Positions 35,848 through 44,804 of a stretch of DNA of 55,151 nt are shown piece by piece. The position numbers were made by a program, and so were the translations under genes. The stretch's first letter is position 1; each line of letters opens with the position of its first letter. The stretch spans positions 1-55,151 of the forward strand of contig DAOSBX010000022.1 of NCBI GenBank assembly GCA_035361075.1. The letters run 5' to 3'. The notes under the pieces are model-generated. The model was not told the origin of the DNA. It made no database searches and was given only the letters and a program-made list of their open reading frames with translations. This DNA comes from Candidatus Hydrogenedens sp. GTDB lineage: Bacteria; Hydrogenedentota; Hydrogenedentia; Hydrogenedentales; Hydrogenedentaceae.

Positions 35848-36432
35848 ATGAACAAAGAACAAAAAGCCTACACAACCTTTGAAGCAGCACGAATTTGTCA
35901 TGTAACTCATCACAGTATTAAAAACTGGATTCGTCAAGGACTGATTAAAGCATCACGGACTCCTGGAGGCCACTACAGAATCCTCGAAAAAGACCTGGAC
36001 GAATTTAGAGAAAAATATGATATGTTCCCAAGAGATAAAAATGCAAAGAAATACAGAATTATGGTTGTTGATGATGAGCCCGATGCCATAAACTTAATAG
36101 AAAATATTTTAGGTAAAGATGAATACGAAATTATTAAAGTAACGAACGCAACTGAAGTAGGCTTAAAATCTTTACAACTATCACCAGACCTTATCCTTCT
36201 TGATTTCCTTATGCCTGAAATTAACGGGTTCGAAGTATGCAGAGCCCTTAGAAGCAATGACATGACTCGATTTATTCCTATTATGGCGGTTACTTGTTTA
36301 ACCAAAGATTCTGACATTGAACGGATATTTGCTTGTGGAGCAGATGAGTATTTAGCAAAACCTTTTAAGGTAGACCAACTTGTCGAAAAGGTAAAAGAGC
36401 TGGTAACTAAAGGGCGACCTGTCCAAAAATAA
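35848..36432 (+). CDS. Response regulator with N-terminal MerR/excisionase-type HTH and C-terminal receiver
   Basis: A 194-residue protein. Residues 8-52 hold a MerR/excisionase-like winged HTH (TTFEAARICHVTHHSIKNWI and then TPGGHYRI). After a short linker, residues 68-190 form a standard receiver domain: VVDDEP for the Mg site, LILLDFLMP with the phosphoacceptor Asp near 118, VTCL for the Thr switch and LAKPF for the conserved Lys. The domain order, DNA binding first, is the reverse of most response regulators. It is co-encoded with the hybrid histidine kinase 80 bases downstream, and a strong AAGGAGGT ribosome site suggests high expression. The target genes are unknown. Confidence 0.92.
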   Translation: MNKEQKAYTTFEAARICHVTHHSIKNWIRQGLIKASRTPGGHYRILEKDLDEFREKYDMFPRDKNAKKYRIMVVDDEPDAINLIENILGKDEYEIIKVTNATEVGLKSLQLSPDLILLDFLMPEINGFEVCRALRSNDMTRFIPIMAVTCLTKDSDIERIFACGADEYLAKPFKVDQLVEKVKELVTKGRPVQK

Positions 36433-36512
36433 TTTGATTCAAATAATAAAATTAATAAATCACAAGTTTAGTAAACAAACATAACTTTCTTTGTCTAACG
36501 GACAAGGGGCTC

Positions 36513-39500
36513 ATGGAATCAACACCAAAATATCAGACAAGTATTGAACGAAAGTTTTTCACTGCGATATTTTGGGTTGGCGTAATTCCCATGACCTTAA
36601 CGTTAATTATTGCTTATGTTTTTGCCCGAGAAGGTCAGTGGATTACTACAAAACGAAATTTAACAACTGCTGTCCGCAAAACAACAGAAGGGGTTCGCCT
36701 CTCATTAGAAACAAGGTTAAATTTCTCAGCGAGAGTTATAACAGACCCTCTTTTTTCACAATTCTGTCAATCTTCCCATGATATCAGACAATCCCTTGAA
36801 AACAAACTTTCTGAAAAACTATCTGACATCCAGAACATAAGTCAAGGGAAAACAATTGCTTTTGCTATTTTTGATACAGAGGGACATATCCTTTATTCAA
36901 CACAGATGTTTAATCCTGGTGATTTTATATTAGATAAATGGTATCAAAAAATAAGATGGCCTTATATTGTATCTATATCTACTCCACCAAAAACAGAAAA
37001 TTATACCCTTACAGTCGCCATTCCCATATACACAAAAGAAGACAACAAAATTGTTGGTTTCTTATTAGAAGTTCAGCAAGCAACAGAAATTATCGATTTC
37101 ATACTTAGTCAACCGAATGAAACTGGTGGCTTTTCAACAGAAAATATATATAACACCATAATATATATAAGAGGAAATGATGGAATTGCCCTGTATAAAG
37201 ATTTCAATAAAGAGAACAAGAAAAATGATATTAATTATGAGATTGTTGATAATCGATTAGTCCAACGATTAAAACGTTCCTCCAATAAAACAGAAGGGTA
37301 TATCACATTATTACGATTTTCAAGCCGTGGGAAGGTAGCCCCTATTGTAATGGCATACCAAAAGATATACCCAGAGTATGAACTTTATTTCTGTGCCTAT
37401 AGACCTCTATATGATATTTTTTGGTTTATTCATTTTGGTTCTATCTTAGCCTTAGCAATAGCAGGATTTATAATACTTTTCTTCTCACTCATTGGGTATC
37501 GAATTGTTCATCGAAATATTTTAAGACCACTTAGTTTAATCAATGAAGGAGCACAATTAATACAAGGAGGAGATTTAGAACTAAAATTAAAAATTGATAC
37601 AGGAGATGAATTAGAAGAAGTAGCCAAGTCTTTCAATCAGATGGCAAGTGCACTTCGCAAAAATATTTATGAATTAGAAGCCTCTGAAGAACGTTACCGC
37701 AATTTAGTAAATTCCATGCGAGATGGTATATATCAAACTACCAAAGACGGCACTTTAACTCTTATCAACCCAGCAGGAGCAAAAATCTTAGGATTTGATT
37801 CACCAGAGGACTCCATCGGCACAGACTTGGAAAAATTATTTCTAAACTCCAATGACTTCAAAGAACTCTGTGCAGAATTAAACGAAAAACAGTATCTATT
37901 TCAATATCGAACATGGATAAAACCTATTAAAGGGGAACTTCTTTGCATTGAAATTTCAGCAACATGGATAAAAGATAGCAATAATAATATTGTTGGTGTT
38001 GAAGGAATATTCAGAGATATTACAAAAAATGTCCTGTTAGAAAAAGAGGTTCAGGAACGTGCAGAACGATTAAAGGCTGTCAATTTTATTGCACAAACCA
38101 TTAACTCTAATCTGGAAGTTGGAAAAGTTTTAGAAAATGTTGTCAAAGAGATTAAACGATTAATAGCAAATATTGACTATGCCATTGTAGCACTACTCCC
38201 AGAAGGTTCAGAATCATCCAAAGAGCAATCAACTGCCTACGAAATTCTACCCCTTTTCCCTATCACACAGGTAAAGTCTCAAAAATCCTCATTTTACTGT
38301 GCTGAAAAAGTCCTTATTAATAAGAAAACACTCCATATTGATTATCTTAGTTCCGAAGATGAAAAAATTGCCAGTGAATTTCCAACAGACATAATAAGCC
38401 TTATCGCCACTCCTCTCTTTGCAGAAGATAAAATCATAGGTATCCTTGTTATAGGCTCTAAAATACCAAAAGCCTTTACTATCCACGATGTTGAAATTGT
38501 AGAAGAAGTTTCACCCCATATAGCAGTAGCAATACGAAATGCACGATTAATGGAAAGACTACAAAAAACACTGGATGAAGTAAAGAAAGCCCAACAGCAA
38601 CTAAACAAAGCCAATGAAGAATTAAAAACCCTTGATGAAATGAAAACAAATCTATTGTCTAATGTCTCACATGAACTTCGGACGCCATTAGTCTCCATCA
38701 TGGGTTACACAGATATGATATTAAGTGGGAAAACAGGACCTATCACCGATACACAGAAAGAATATTTATCTATAAGTATGAGGAATATAGAGAAACTGGT
38801 GAACCTGATAGAGAATTTACTCGATTTCTCAAAACTCCACAAGGGTAAGGAAGAACTCGTATTTAGCACTTTTGATATTGTTGAATCTGCAGAAATTGGA
38901 TTACAAAATATCCGTCCTATGGCGGAACCAAGAGGAATTCAACTAATATTAACTGCCGAGACAAAGCCTATCCTTGTAGACGGAGATAAAGGAAAAATTC
39001 TTCAAGTCTTCAATAATCTTCTTTCCAATGCAGTAAAATTTAATAATAATAATGGAACTGTCGAAGTCAAATTAAAAATTATCGAAGATGAGGTAGAGGT
39101 CTCAGTTACAGATACAGGGATAGGAATTCCTCCAGAAGCACATGACAAAATTTTCACACGATTCTATCAAGTAGATTCCTCTACAACACGTAAATATGGA
39201 GGGACAGGCATTGGACTTTCAATCTCTCAAGACATTATCCGTTTACATGGTAGCCGTATCATCCTGTCAAGCACCTTAGGACAAGGAACAACTTTCTCGT
39301 TCCGATTACCTATTCATGGTACCAAAAGTGAAGTTAGCAGAAAATATGTTTCAGAAATTACACCCGATGAAACACATTTATTAGTAGAATTAGTAACTCA
39401 AGACCGTTCTCTAAGTGCACAAATAAGACAATGGCTACTTGAAGAGAATATAGATATATTACATGCTTCATACCCATCGTTTGCTCTTTCTTTAGTATTC

Positions 39501-40112
39501 AAATATAATCCCGATTGTCTCATCATTGATTGTGAAGAAACACCTTTAGGAAAAGAGCATGTCAATGAAATATTAAAAAACCCAGCAATTTCTCATATAC
39601 CTATAATAATTATTACAAATAATGATTCCGTTTATAAACAATTTTCGGAAAAGGTCATCCATCGTTTACCAAAACAATTTCGGAAAAGTGTTCTTTTAAG
39701 TGCTATTCGGTATGCAATAAAAAATGTTACTGAAGAGCAACCTTTACTCGGCAACGAAATCTTATGTGTTGATGATGACCCTGAAATACTTCAATTCATG
39801 AAACGGTGTCTTGAAACTGCAGGTTATAAGGTAGACACTTCCAGATCTGGAGAAGAAGCCCTTGAAAAACTTCAAACAGGTCGTTTTAGTCTTCTTCTAT
39901 TAGACATTGCCATGCCAGGACTCGATGGATGGGAAATATGCAGGATAATAAAAACAAATTCTAAATACAAGGGAATAAGAATTCACATTATCACCGCAAA
40001 ATCAGTCAATGAGGATTTGCAAAAAATTTATGAGGTAGGGGCAGAAGGTTTACTTCAAAAACCATTTAAACAAGAAGAACTCCTCTCCATTGTTAAAACT
40101 TATATGCCTTAA
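36513..40112 (+). CDS. Hybrid sensor histidine kinase (extracellular sensor, HAMP, PAS, GAF, HisKA, HATPase, two receivers)
   Basis: A 1199-residue membrane kinase. Helices at about 12-32 and 305-328 enclose a 270-residue outside domain of the Cache type (YTLTVAIPIY and GFLLEVQQ). HAMP (about 328-385), PAS (about 395-510), GAF (about 535-690) and a coiled coil lead to HisKA with SHELRTPL, the phosphorylated His near 720. The HATPase has NNLLSNAVKF, DTGIGI and GGTGIGLSI. Two receivers follow: a first at about 955-1060 without the usual acidic pair, and a second at about 1075-1195 with VDDDP, LLLLDIAMPG and QKPF. It probably senses an outside ligand and passes phosphate to its own receiver and to the upstream response regulator. 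Confidence 0.95.
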   Translation: MESTPKYQTSIERKFFTAIFWVGVIPMTLTLIIAYVFAREGQWITTKRNLTTAVRKTTEGVRLSLETRLNFSARVITDPLFSQFCQSSHDIRQSLENKLSEKLSDIQNISQGKTIAFAIFDTEGHILYSTQMFNPGDFILDKWYQKIRWPYIVSISTPPKTENYTLTVAIPIYTKEDNKIVGFLLEVQQATEIIDFILSQPNETGGFSTENIYNTIIYIRGNDGIALYKDFNKENKKNDINYEIVDNRLVQRLKRSSNKTEGYITLLRFSSRGKVAPIVMAYQKIYPEYELYFCAYRPLYDIFWFIHFGSILALAIAGFIILFFSLIGYRIVHRNILRPLSLINEGAQLIQGGDLELKLKIDTGDELEEVAKSFNQMASALRKNIYELEASEERYRNLVNSMRDGIYQTTKDGTLTLINPAGAKILGFDSPEDSIGTDLEKLFLNSNDFKELCAELNEKQYLFQYRTWIKPIKGELLCIEISATWIKDSNNNIVGVEGIFRDITKNVLLEKEVQERAERLKAVNFIAQTINSNLEVGKVLENVVKEIKRLIANIDYAIVALLPEGSESSKEQSTAYEILPLFPITQVKSQKSSFYCAEKVLINKKTLHIDYLSSEDEKIASEFPTDIISLIATPLFAEDKIIGILVIGSKIPKAFTIHDVEIVEEVSPHIAVAIRNARLMERLQKTLDEVKKAQQQLNKANEELKTLDEMKTNLLSNVSHELRTPLVSIMGYTDMILSGKTGPITDTQKEYLSISMRNIEKLVNLIENLLDFSKLHKGKEELVFSTFDIVESAEIGLQNIRPMAEPRGIQLILTAETKPILVDGDKGKILQVFNNLLSNAVKFNNNNGTVEVKLKIIEDEVEVSVTDTGIGIPPEAHDKIFTRFYQVDSSTTRKYGGTGIGLSISQDIIRLHGSRIILSSTLGQGTTFSFRLPIHGTKSEVSRKYVSEITPDETHLLVELVTQDRSLSAQIRQWLLEENIDILHASYPSFALSLVFKYNPDCLIIDCEETPLGKEHVNEILKNPAISHIPIIIITNNDSVYKQFSEKVIHRLPKQFRKSVLLSAIRYAIKNVTEEQPLLGNEILCVDDDPEILQFMKRCLETAGYKVDTSRSGEEALEKLQTGRFSLLLLDIAMPGLDGWEICRIIKTNSKYKGIRIHIITAKSVNEDLQKIYEVGAEGLLQKPFKQEELLSIVKTYMP

Positions 40113-40136
40113 AAAGCATACTCAAAATTAAATAAT

Positions 40137-41204
40137 TTACTCTGGAAGTGTTTCGAAAAATCTATGTGTAGGCTCTATAATCTTTTGACTCTTCCGTTCC
40201 GTATCTAAAATCGGATTAAATAATACCTTAATTGGTCCCTCGCTTTTACCTTCAACCCATTTAGATAATAATTCAATACCTTCTGATGCAGATTCGCGAA
40301 CAGGTAACCATACATGAGCCGAAGCCTCATCTAAAACAATTCCTTTCTCCTCGTATGTCCAGGTTAATACCTCACAGTCCCTACCGATTTTCCGTCCTGA
40401 CTTCTTTATTCCCTCACGAACTGCCTCTCCATTTTCTGTACCACTACTGTCAATCAAAGCAGTAATGTTAGTATCGGATAAAAGTTGGTGAACCCGCAAT
40501 GCTACATTACTCGCTCCAAAATTAACATATTTCACATGTCTCTCAGAAAAAGGCAAGCCAGATTCCTCTAACGCTCTTTTATATCCACGTACTCGTTCCA
40601 CCCCAGGTTGATAATTGTGGAAACCCTGTAATATAGCAATATATTTATGCCCTCTATCTATCAAAAATTTTGTGCTTATATAAGCTGCTTTTTCATAATC
40701 AACCGTCGCATAAGACAACTCAGGAAAAGATTCCAATCTTCCAAAGGCTACATAAGGAATACCTGTTACATGAATCTTTCTCGCAATTACATCCGATAAC
40801 GATAAAGGACCTGCAATTATACATGCTTTAAAAAGATTATCAAAAACACCCCGAGCATAATTTTCTATTTTTCCCAATTCATAAGGGAACATATCAAAAC
40901 AAATATATTCCCCCTTTTTTCCAAATACTCGATATAACTCCATAAATAGCCATAGGAAAAAATTAGGACTAAAAGGAACTATCTCTATGGGTGCAGGAAA
41001 CGTAACTCCAATACATGCAGGTTGATTTGCTCTCAACGAACGAGCAAAAATATTTGGGTGATAACCCAATTTTTCAACAATTTCAAGCACTTTCTTACGA
41101 GTTTCATCTTTAACCCCATCCTTAAAATTAATAACCTTACTAACTGTTTTTGCAGAAACACCTGCCATTTTTGCAATATCGTAAATTGTTATTTTCTCGA
41201 ACAT
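40137..41204 (-). CDS. LacI-family transcriptional regulator
   Basis: A 355-residue regulator. Residues 1-50 form the LacI-type HTH and hinge (TIYDIAKMAGVSAKTVSKVI and then ARSLRANQ), which in this family contacts a palindrome with a central CG. The rest is a periplasmic-binding-protein-like ligand domain with CIGVTFPAP, FGRLESFPELSYATVDYEKA and IAILQGFHN, pointing to a sugar or similar effector. A sequence of the expected form, GTAACCGTTTAC, lies right upstream of its own start and another at the divergent pseudopilin gene, so self-regulation and control of the pseudopilins are likely. The gene converges on the kinase gene with a 24-base gap and no visible terminator. Confidence 0.94.
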   Translation of the reverse strand: MFEKITIYDIAKMAGVSAKTVSKVINFKDGVKDETRKKVLEIVEKLGYHPNIFARSLRANQPACIGVTFPAPIEIVPFSPNFFLWLFMELYRVFGKKGEYICFDMFPYELGKIENYARGVFDNLFKACIIAGPLSLSDVIARKIHVTGIPYVAFGRLESFPELSYATVDYEKAAYISTKFLIDRGHKYIAILQGFHNYQPGVERVRGYKRALEESGLPFSERHVKYVNFGASNVALRVHQLLSDTNITALIDSSGTENGEAVREGIKKSGRKIGRDCEVLTWTYEEKGIVLDEASAHVWLPVRESASEGIELLSKWVEGKSEGPIKVLFNPILDTERKSQKIIEPTHRFFETLPE

Positions 41205-41222
41205 ATAGAAATCTCCCTTTAG

Positions 41223-41243
41223 GTAACCGTTTACTATATTATA
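41223..41243 (-). promoter_or_regulatory. LacI-type operator and -10 box upstream of the lacI-family gene
   Basis: The perfect form GTAACCGTTTAC (41223-41234) sits just downstream of a minus-strand -10 TATAAT (41243-41238), 19 bases before the start codon. No good -35 is seen. The layout fits autorepression. Confidence 0.65.
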
Positions 41244-41312
41244 GCATAAAAATTAAAGATATTAAATCTTTTTTATATTTTAACAATTGTTATTTATATA
41301 CAAAAAAATAAT

Positions 41313-41341
41313 TTGACAAATATAATCTGATAGTGTATAAT
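41313..41341 (+). promoter_or_regulatory. Perfect consensus sigma-70 promoter of pseudopilin gene 2
   Basis: -35 TTGACA (41313-41318), an exact 17-base spacer, -10 TATAAT (41336-41341). Confidence 0.88.
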
Positions 41342-41352
41342 ATAGTTATAAG

Positions 41353-41364
41353 GTAAACGATTAC
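41353..41364. promoter_or_regulatory. LacI-type operator of pseudopilin gene 2
   Basis: GTAAACGATTAC, of the same GTAA-n-CG-n-TTAC form as the site upstream of the lacI gene. It begins 12 bases after the -10 box, where a bound repressor would block initiation. Confidence 0.7.
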
Positions 41365-41422
41365 TTCAATGGGCGAAGTAATCAAAAAAGGTGTTTTAAC
41401 AAAAAACATAAGGAGTTATCCT

Positions 41423-42415
41423 ATGAAGAAAAAAGGTTTCACACTCATCGAACTGCTGGTCGTTATTGCAATCATTGGCATCCTCGCTGCAATATTGTTA
41501 CCAGCACTGGCAAGGGCACGCGAAGCGGCAAGACGCTCCAGCTGTCAGAACAACTTAAAACAGTGGGGCCTCGTCTTCAAAATGTATTCCAATGAGGCTA
41601 AGGGTGAAAGATTCCCTCCCCTTCAGGCAGGTGGTTACCCTCGAGTTGATGGAGTGCTAAGAGGGGTCTTAGATGCAGGCCCTAATGTATTTGTGCTATA
41701 CCCTGAATATTTAACAGACCCAATGATTATGTTCTGTCCTTCTGATGCAGAGTTGGGGACTTCTATTGCAAATGCCCACTTAAACGAAGATGTTAACCAA
41801 GATTGGTGCGTTGGTTATGCACATAATAATGGTGGAAAATGTGCCAGAGCAATCGATGCAAGCTATGGTTATTTAGGTTGGGTTCTGGATAAAGGTAATT
41901 GTACTGACCTAACTGCTCCATTAAGCAATTATCCTATGTTTGCAACTCTTGCTCAGTTGTTAGGAGTTCAGATAGATATGAATACTCAGGTTTCCCAGCA
42001 AGTAGCTGAGGCATTAAATTATTTAATAACCAATTTAATAACCAATGCTGCATCTATTCTTGCAAATCCTAATAACGTTCCACCTGGTATTTATGAGCCT
42101 GTTGACAAGGATATTACTGTACCACAAGGTTTAGGGAATGGTGGTAGTTCTACAGTGTATCGTCTTCGTGAAGGTATTGAGCGGTTCTTAATTACAGATA
42201 TTAACAATCCAGCTGCATCAGCACAAGCCCAAAGTTCGGTATGGATCATGTTTGACCAATTAGCCACCAACGCATCTGCATACAACCATATTCCCGGTGG
42301 TTCAAATGTTCTTTACATGGATGGACATGTCCAATTTCAGAGATATGGGGAATGTGAACCAGCCCCTGTTAACAGACCTATGGCTGTTATGATTGGTATA
42401 TTAACTTCTTTCTGA
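41423..42415 (+). CDS. Type II pseudopilin-like protein with C-terminal H-x-DG motif, copy 2
   Basis: A 330-residue protein. I start it at ATG 41423 because this gives the prepilin leader MKKKGFTLIELLVVIAII right at the N terminus and has an AGGAG ribosome site; an open frame extends 18 codons further upstream. About 62 N-terminal residues, from KKGFTLIE to KGERFP, are identical to copy 1 at 16852. The central part differs in sequence and length. The C-terminal YRLREGIERFLITDINNP and HIPGGSNVLYMDGHVQF are shared. It should be processed by the same prepilin peptidase and may form mixed or alternative filaments with copy 1. It is monocistronic, ending in a strong terminator, and is the divergent neighbour of the LacI-family gene. 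Confidence 0.93.
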   Translation: MKKKGFTLIELLVVIAIIGILAAILLPALARAREAARRSSCQNNLKQWGLVFKMYSNEAKGERFPPLQAGGYPRVDGVLRGVLDAGPNVFVLYPEYLTDPMIMFCPSDAELGTSIANAHLNEDVNQDWCVGYAHNNGGKCARAIDASYGYLGWVLDKGNCTDLTAPLSNYPMFATLAQLLGVQIDMNTQVSQQVAEALNYLITNLITNAASILANPNNVPPGIYEPVDKDITVPQGLGNGGSSTVYRLREGIERFLITDINNPAASAQAQSSVWIMFDQLATNASAYNHIPGGSNVLYMDGHVQFQRYGECEPAPVNRPMAVMIGILTSF

Positions 42416-42443
42416 AAATTAAAGTCATACTTTAAAAACACAG

Positions 42444-42486
42444 AGAATGTCGGTAATATAGATATATTGCCGACATTCTTTTTTTT
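42444..42486 (+). terminator. Rho-independent terminator of pseudopilin gene 2
   Basis: A stem starting AGAATGTCGG and closing CCGACATTCT, extended by further A-T pairs, then a run of eight T. It lies 28 bases after the stop codon. Confidence 0.92.
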
Positions 42487-42522
42487 AATTATTATATTAA
42501 ATTGAATTTATCCAAACTTTTA

Positions 42523-43746
42523 TTAAATAGAGACCAAACTATAATCAATAGAATAGTTTTTTCCATTCTCCTGAATAGATAACCGTGCACATTCATTAAT
42601 AAGTTCATTGTAATATGAGTTTCGGGGTGTAGCAATAATACTGAGATTATTTATTCTTTCCATTTCTTCTAACTGTTTTTGTTTATCATCAATACGATCA
42701 ATTCTTTTTATACAATGCACTAATTCTTCTATTGAAGTATAGCCATATCCAACAGGTTTCAATCCCGGTCCATTCCACGGCACTAATCGGAAATAATCTG
42801 TATTAATGGTGTAAAATTTTTTACTCGGTTCCGTTAGTTCCTCTTTAATACTATAACTCACACCACGAAATTGGTCATCATGTCTCAAAGTTGTTGTGCA
42901 ATTTTCATTTTCAAAGTATAATTCTAATCCTTGCTGGTTACTACCGCCTCCCAGGTCGGGATAACCCAGACCATTGATAACAGATAGGATACCGCCATTT
43001 TCATAAATTACTCTACCATGTGACCACAAATAACCTATATTACCATTAGGGAATGGCTTTCTAATACCAACCACAGAAACAGATACCGGTTTTAGCCCTG
43101 TAATAAAAGCAACAAGGTCAACATAATGACAGCCAACATAAGTAAAAGGGTCGGAAATATCACAGGTAAACCAATTTTGAAAATTACTGTGGCGATAATA
43201 GTAAGGCTCAATCATCTTTGCCTCACCAATGATAAATTCACCGAATAATCCATTTTGATAATTCTTTCGTGCCAAAAGGGAACGGATATCAAACCGTTTA
43301 TGGTATTCGACCCCCACAAAAAGTCTTTTTTCCTTTGATATTTTTTCAATCTCCACAAGTTGTTTATAAGTCTGAACAAGGGGCTTAACGCAAATTACAT
43401 GCTGTTCATGAGCAAGTGCTTCCATAATAGCGGGATAATGCAAATGGTCAGGTAATGCGACAAAAACACATTGGCGGGGTGATAATGTCTTTATCGCCTC
43501 TTTGTATAAATCTGGATAGTATTCATTCTCGGACGTGTCCAGAGAAGGAAAAGAATTAAATGTTTGGTCAGGGAAAGCCTCTCTAATAAATAGGCTTTCC
43601 TGCAAATGTTTTAACGGTGTCGTATGTCTCGCACAAATAGAAATCTCCCCAATCAAACCAATTCTTTGCAAGTGATATAACGAAGGTAGAATTTGGTCGT
43701 GAACTATCATTCCTCCACCGATAATTAGCACATCTTTTGTTACCAT
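42523..43746 (-). CDS. Gfo/Idh/MocA-family oxidoreductase, B
   Basis: A 407-residue probable NAD(P)-dependent sugar or polyol dehydrogenase. The N-terminal VLIIGGGMIVHDQILPSL is a Rossmann nucleotide-binding motif, FVALPDHLHYPAIMEAL and VICVKPLVQTYKQ carry the catalytic-region Lys of the family (usually EKP, here VKP), and VGVEYHKRFDIR opens the C-terminal domain. It is 50-60 residues longer than the second family member at 44805. The gene is the third in an operon with a parvulin-type protein and the other oxidoreductase, separated from the former by about 20 bases. The substrate is unknown. Confidence 0.88.
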   Translation of the reverse strand: MVTKDVLIIGGGMIVHDQILPSLYHLQRIGLIGEISICARHTTPLKHLQESLFIREAFPDQTFNSFPSLDTSENEYYPDLYKEAIKTLSPRQCVFVALPDHLHYPAIMEALAHEQHVICVKPLVQTYKQLVEIEKISKEKRLFVGVEYHKRFDIRSLLARKNYQNGLFGEFIIGEAKMIEPYYYRHSNFQNWFTCDISDPFTYVGCHYVDLVAFITGLKPVSVSVVGIRKPFPNGNIGYLWSHGRVIYENGGILSVINGLGYPDLGGGSNQQGLELYFENENCTTTLRHDDQFRGVSYSIKEELTEPSKKFYTINTDYFRLVPWNGPGLKPVGYGYTSIEELVHCIKRIDRIDDKQKQLEEMERINNLSIIATPRNSYYNELINECARLSIQENGKNYSIDYSLVSI

Positions 43747-43768
43747 AGAATCAGTCCCTATTATCTCT

Positions 43769-44791
43769 TTAGTTATAGAAATAGGTTATTGTTATTTCAT
43801 TTTTCAATTTTTCCAACTCCTGTTTTAATACTTCTCTAACCTTTTGTTGAACAAGGTCTCTCTGAATCCCTTTTTCTACCTTTGCCAGCGGTACGTCACC
43901 AGGGCTATTTTTTGATACTATTTTAATTATATTCCAACCATTTCGTGAACGAAACGGAGGAGAAATAGCACCCTCTGGAAGAAATACCAGGTAATGTTTT
44001 ATCTCGGGTTGAACATCATTTAGTGTCATCTCATAATACATATAATTTTGATGGGAAGAAAATGTATCCTGTGAATATTCTTTAGCAAGTGCAAAAAAAT
44101 CTTCTCCTTTTTGTGTTCTTCGGTAGATTTCATTAATCAACTTTTCCTTCTCAGGGTCTCCAACAAAATCAACTATTAAAATATTTGCAAAGTCATAGGT
44201 ATCTACATTTCTTTTGATAATGCCCATTTTCTTATACTTCTGATATGCTTCTTCAACATCTTTTTCAGAAATAGAAACAGTTTTTTTAATATTTTCAATA
44301 TACGTATCTACCATAATTTTCTTTATAATCTGTTGCTTAATATATTCATCTGATAGGTGATATGATTGTAACCAGCGTTGATAAGCCTCTTTTCCACCTA
44401 ACAACTGAATACCCTCTTCGTAAATATGTTCAACTTCCTCTTGAGAATATGTAATATTTTCACGACTCGCCAACAAAAATATCATGGTATGTTCTACAAT
44501 CTCATCGAGGACTTTCCGCTGAAATTGCTCGTAATGTTGAGGGGAAGTTAAATATGCTGTTTGCTGTAATTCTAACTGTCTATATCGCAAATAGGCTTGG
44601 TAATCTGCTTTGGTTATTATTTCAGAACCTACCTGAACCAGCTTTTCATCAGATACCGAAGTAGTAGTTGCATTCGTTTCAAAATCCTTATGATTCACTG
44701 TATTTTCAGCTGAAAAGGAAGCCGTAATAGCCCAACAAAATCCAATAAAAGTAAGTAGTCCTATTCTTAATAAAATACTGTTATATGCCAT
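43769..44791 (-). CDS. Exported parvulin-type (PpiC/SurA-like) peptidyl-prolyl isomerase
   Basis: A 340-residue protein from my chosen ATG at 44791, which places the signal helix (SILLRIGLLTFIGFCWAITASFSA) at the N terminus; an earlier ATG at 44827 lies inside the upstream gene. Residues 50-180 resemble the SurA-like chaperone part (ITKADYQAYLRYRQLELQ). Residues 190-295 form a PpiC domain with FANILIV, EDFFALAKEYSQDTFSS and FRSRNGWNIIKIV. It should assist folding of exported proteins, of which this genome has many large ones. Its placement between two cytoplasmic oxidoreductases is unusual. Confidence 0.87.
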   Translation of the reverse strand: MAYNSILLRIGLLTFIGFCWAITASFSAENTVNHKDFETNATTTSVSDEKLVQVGSEIITKADYQAYLRYRQLELQQTAYLTSPQHYEQFQRKVLDEIVEHTMIFLLASRENITYSQEEVEHIYEEGIQLLGGKEAYQRWLQSYHLSDEYIKQQIIKKIMVDTYIENIKKTVSISEKDVEEAYQKYKKMGIIKRNVDTYDFANILIVDFVGDPEKEKLINEIYRRTQKGEDFFALAKEYSQDTFSSHQNYMYYEMTLNDVQPEIKHYLVFLPEGAISPPFRSRNGWNIIKIVSKNSPGDVPLAKVEKGIQRDLVQQKVREVLKQELEKLKNEITITYFYN

Positions 44792-44804
44792 ATTAAAGCC
44801 ATCT

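Noticed and set aside
41369..41422. Earlier ATG at 41369 for pseudopilin gene 2
   Set aside because: It lies close to the operator, has no ribosome site, and would put 18 residues before the prepilin leader.
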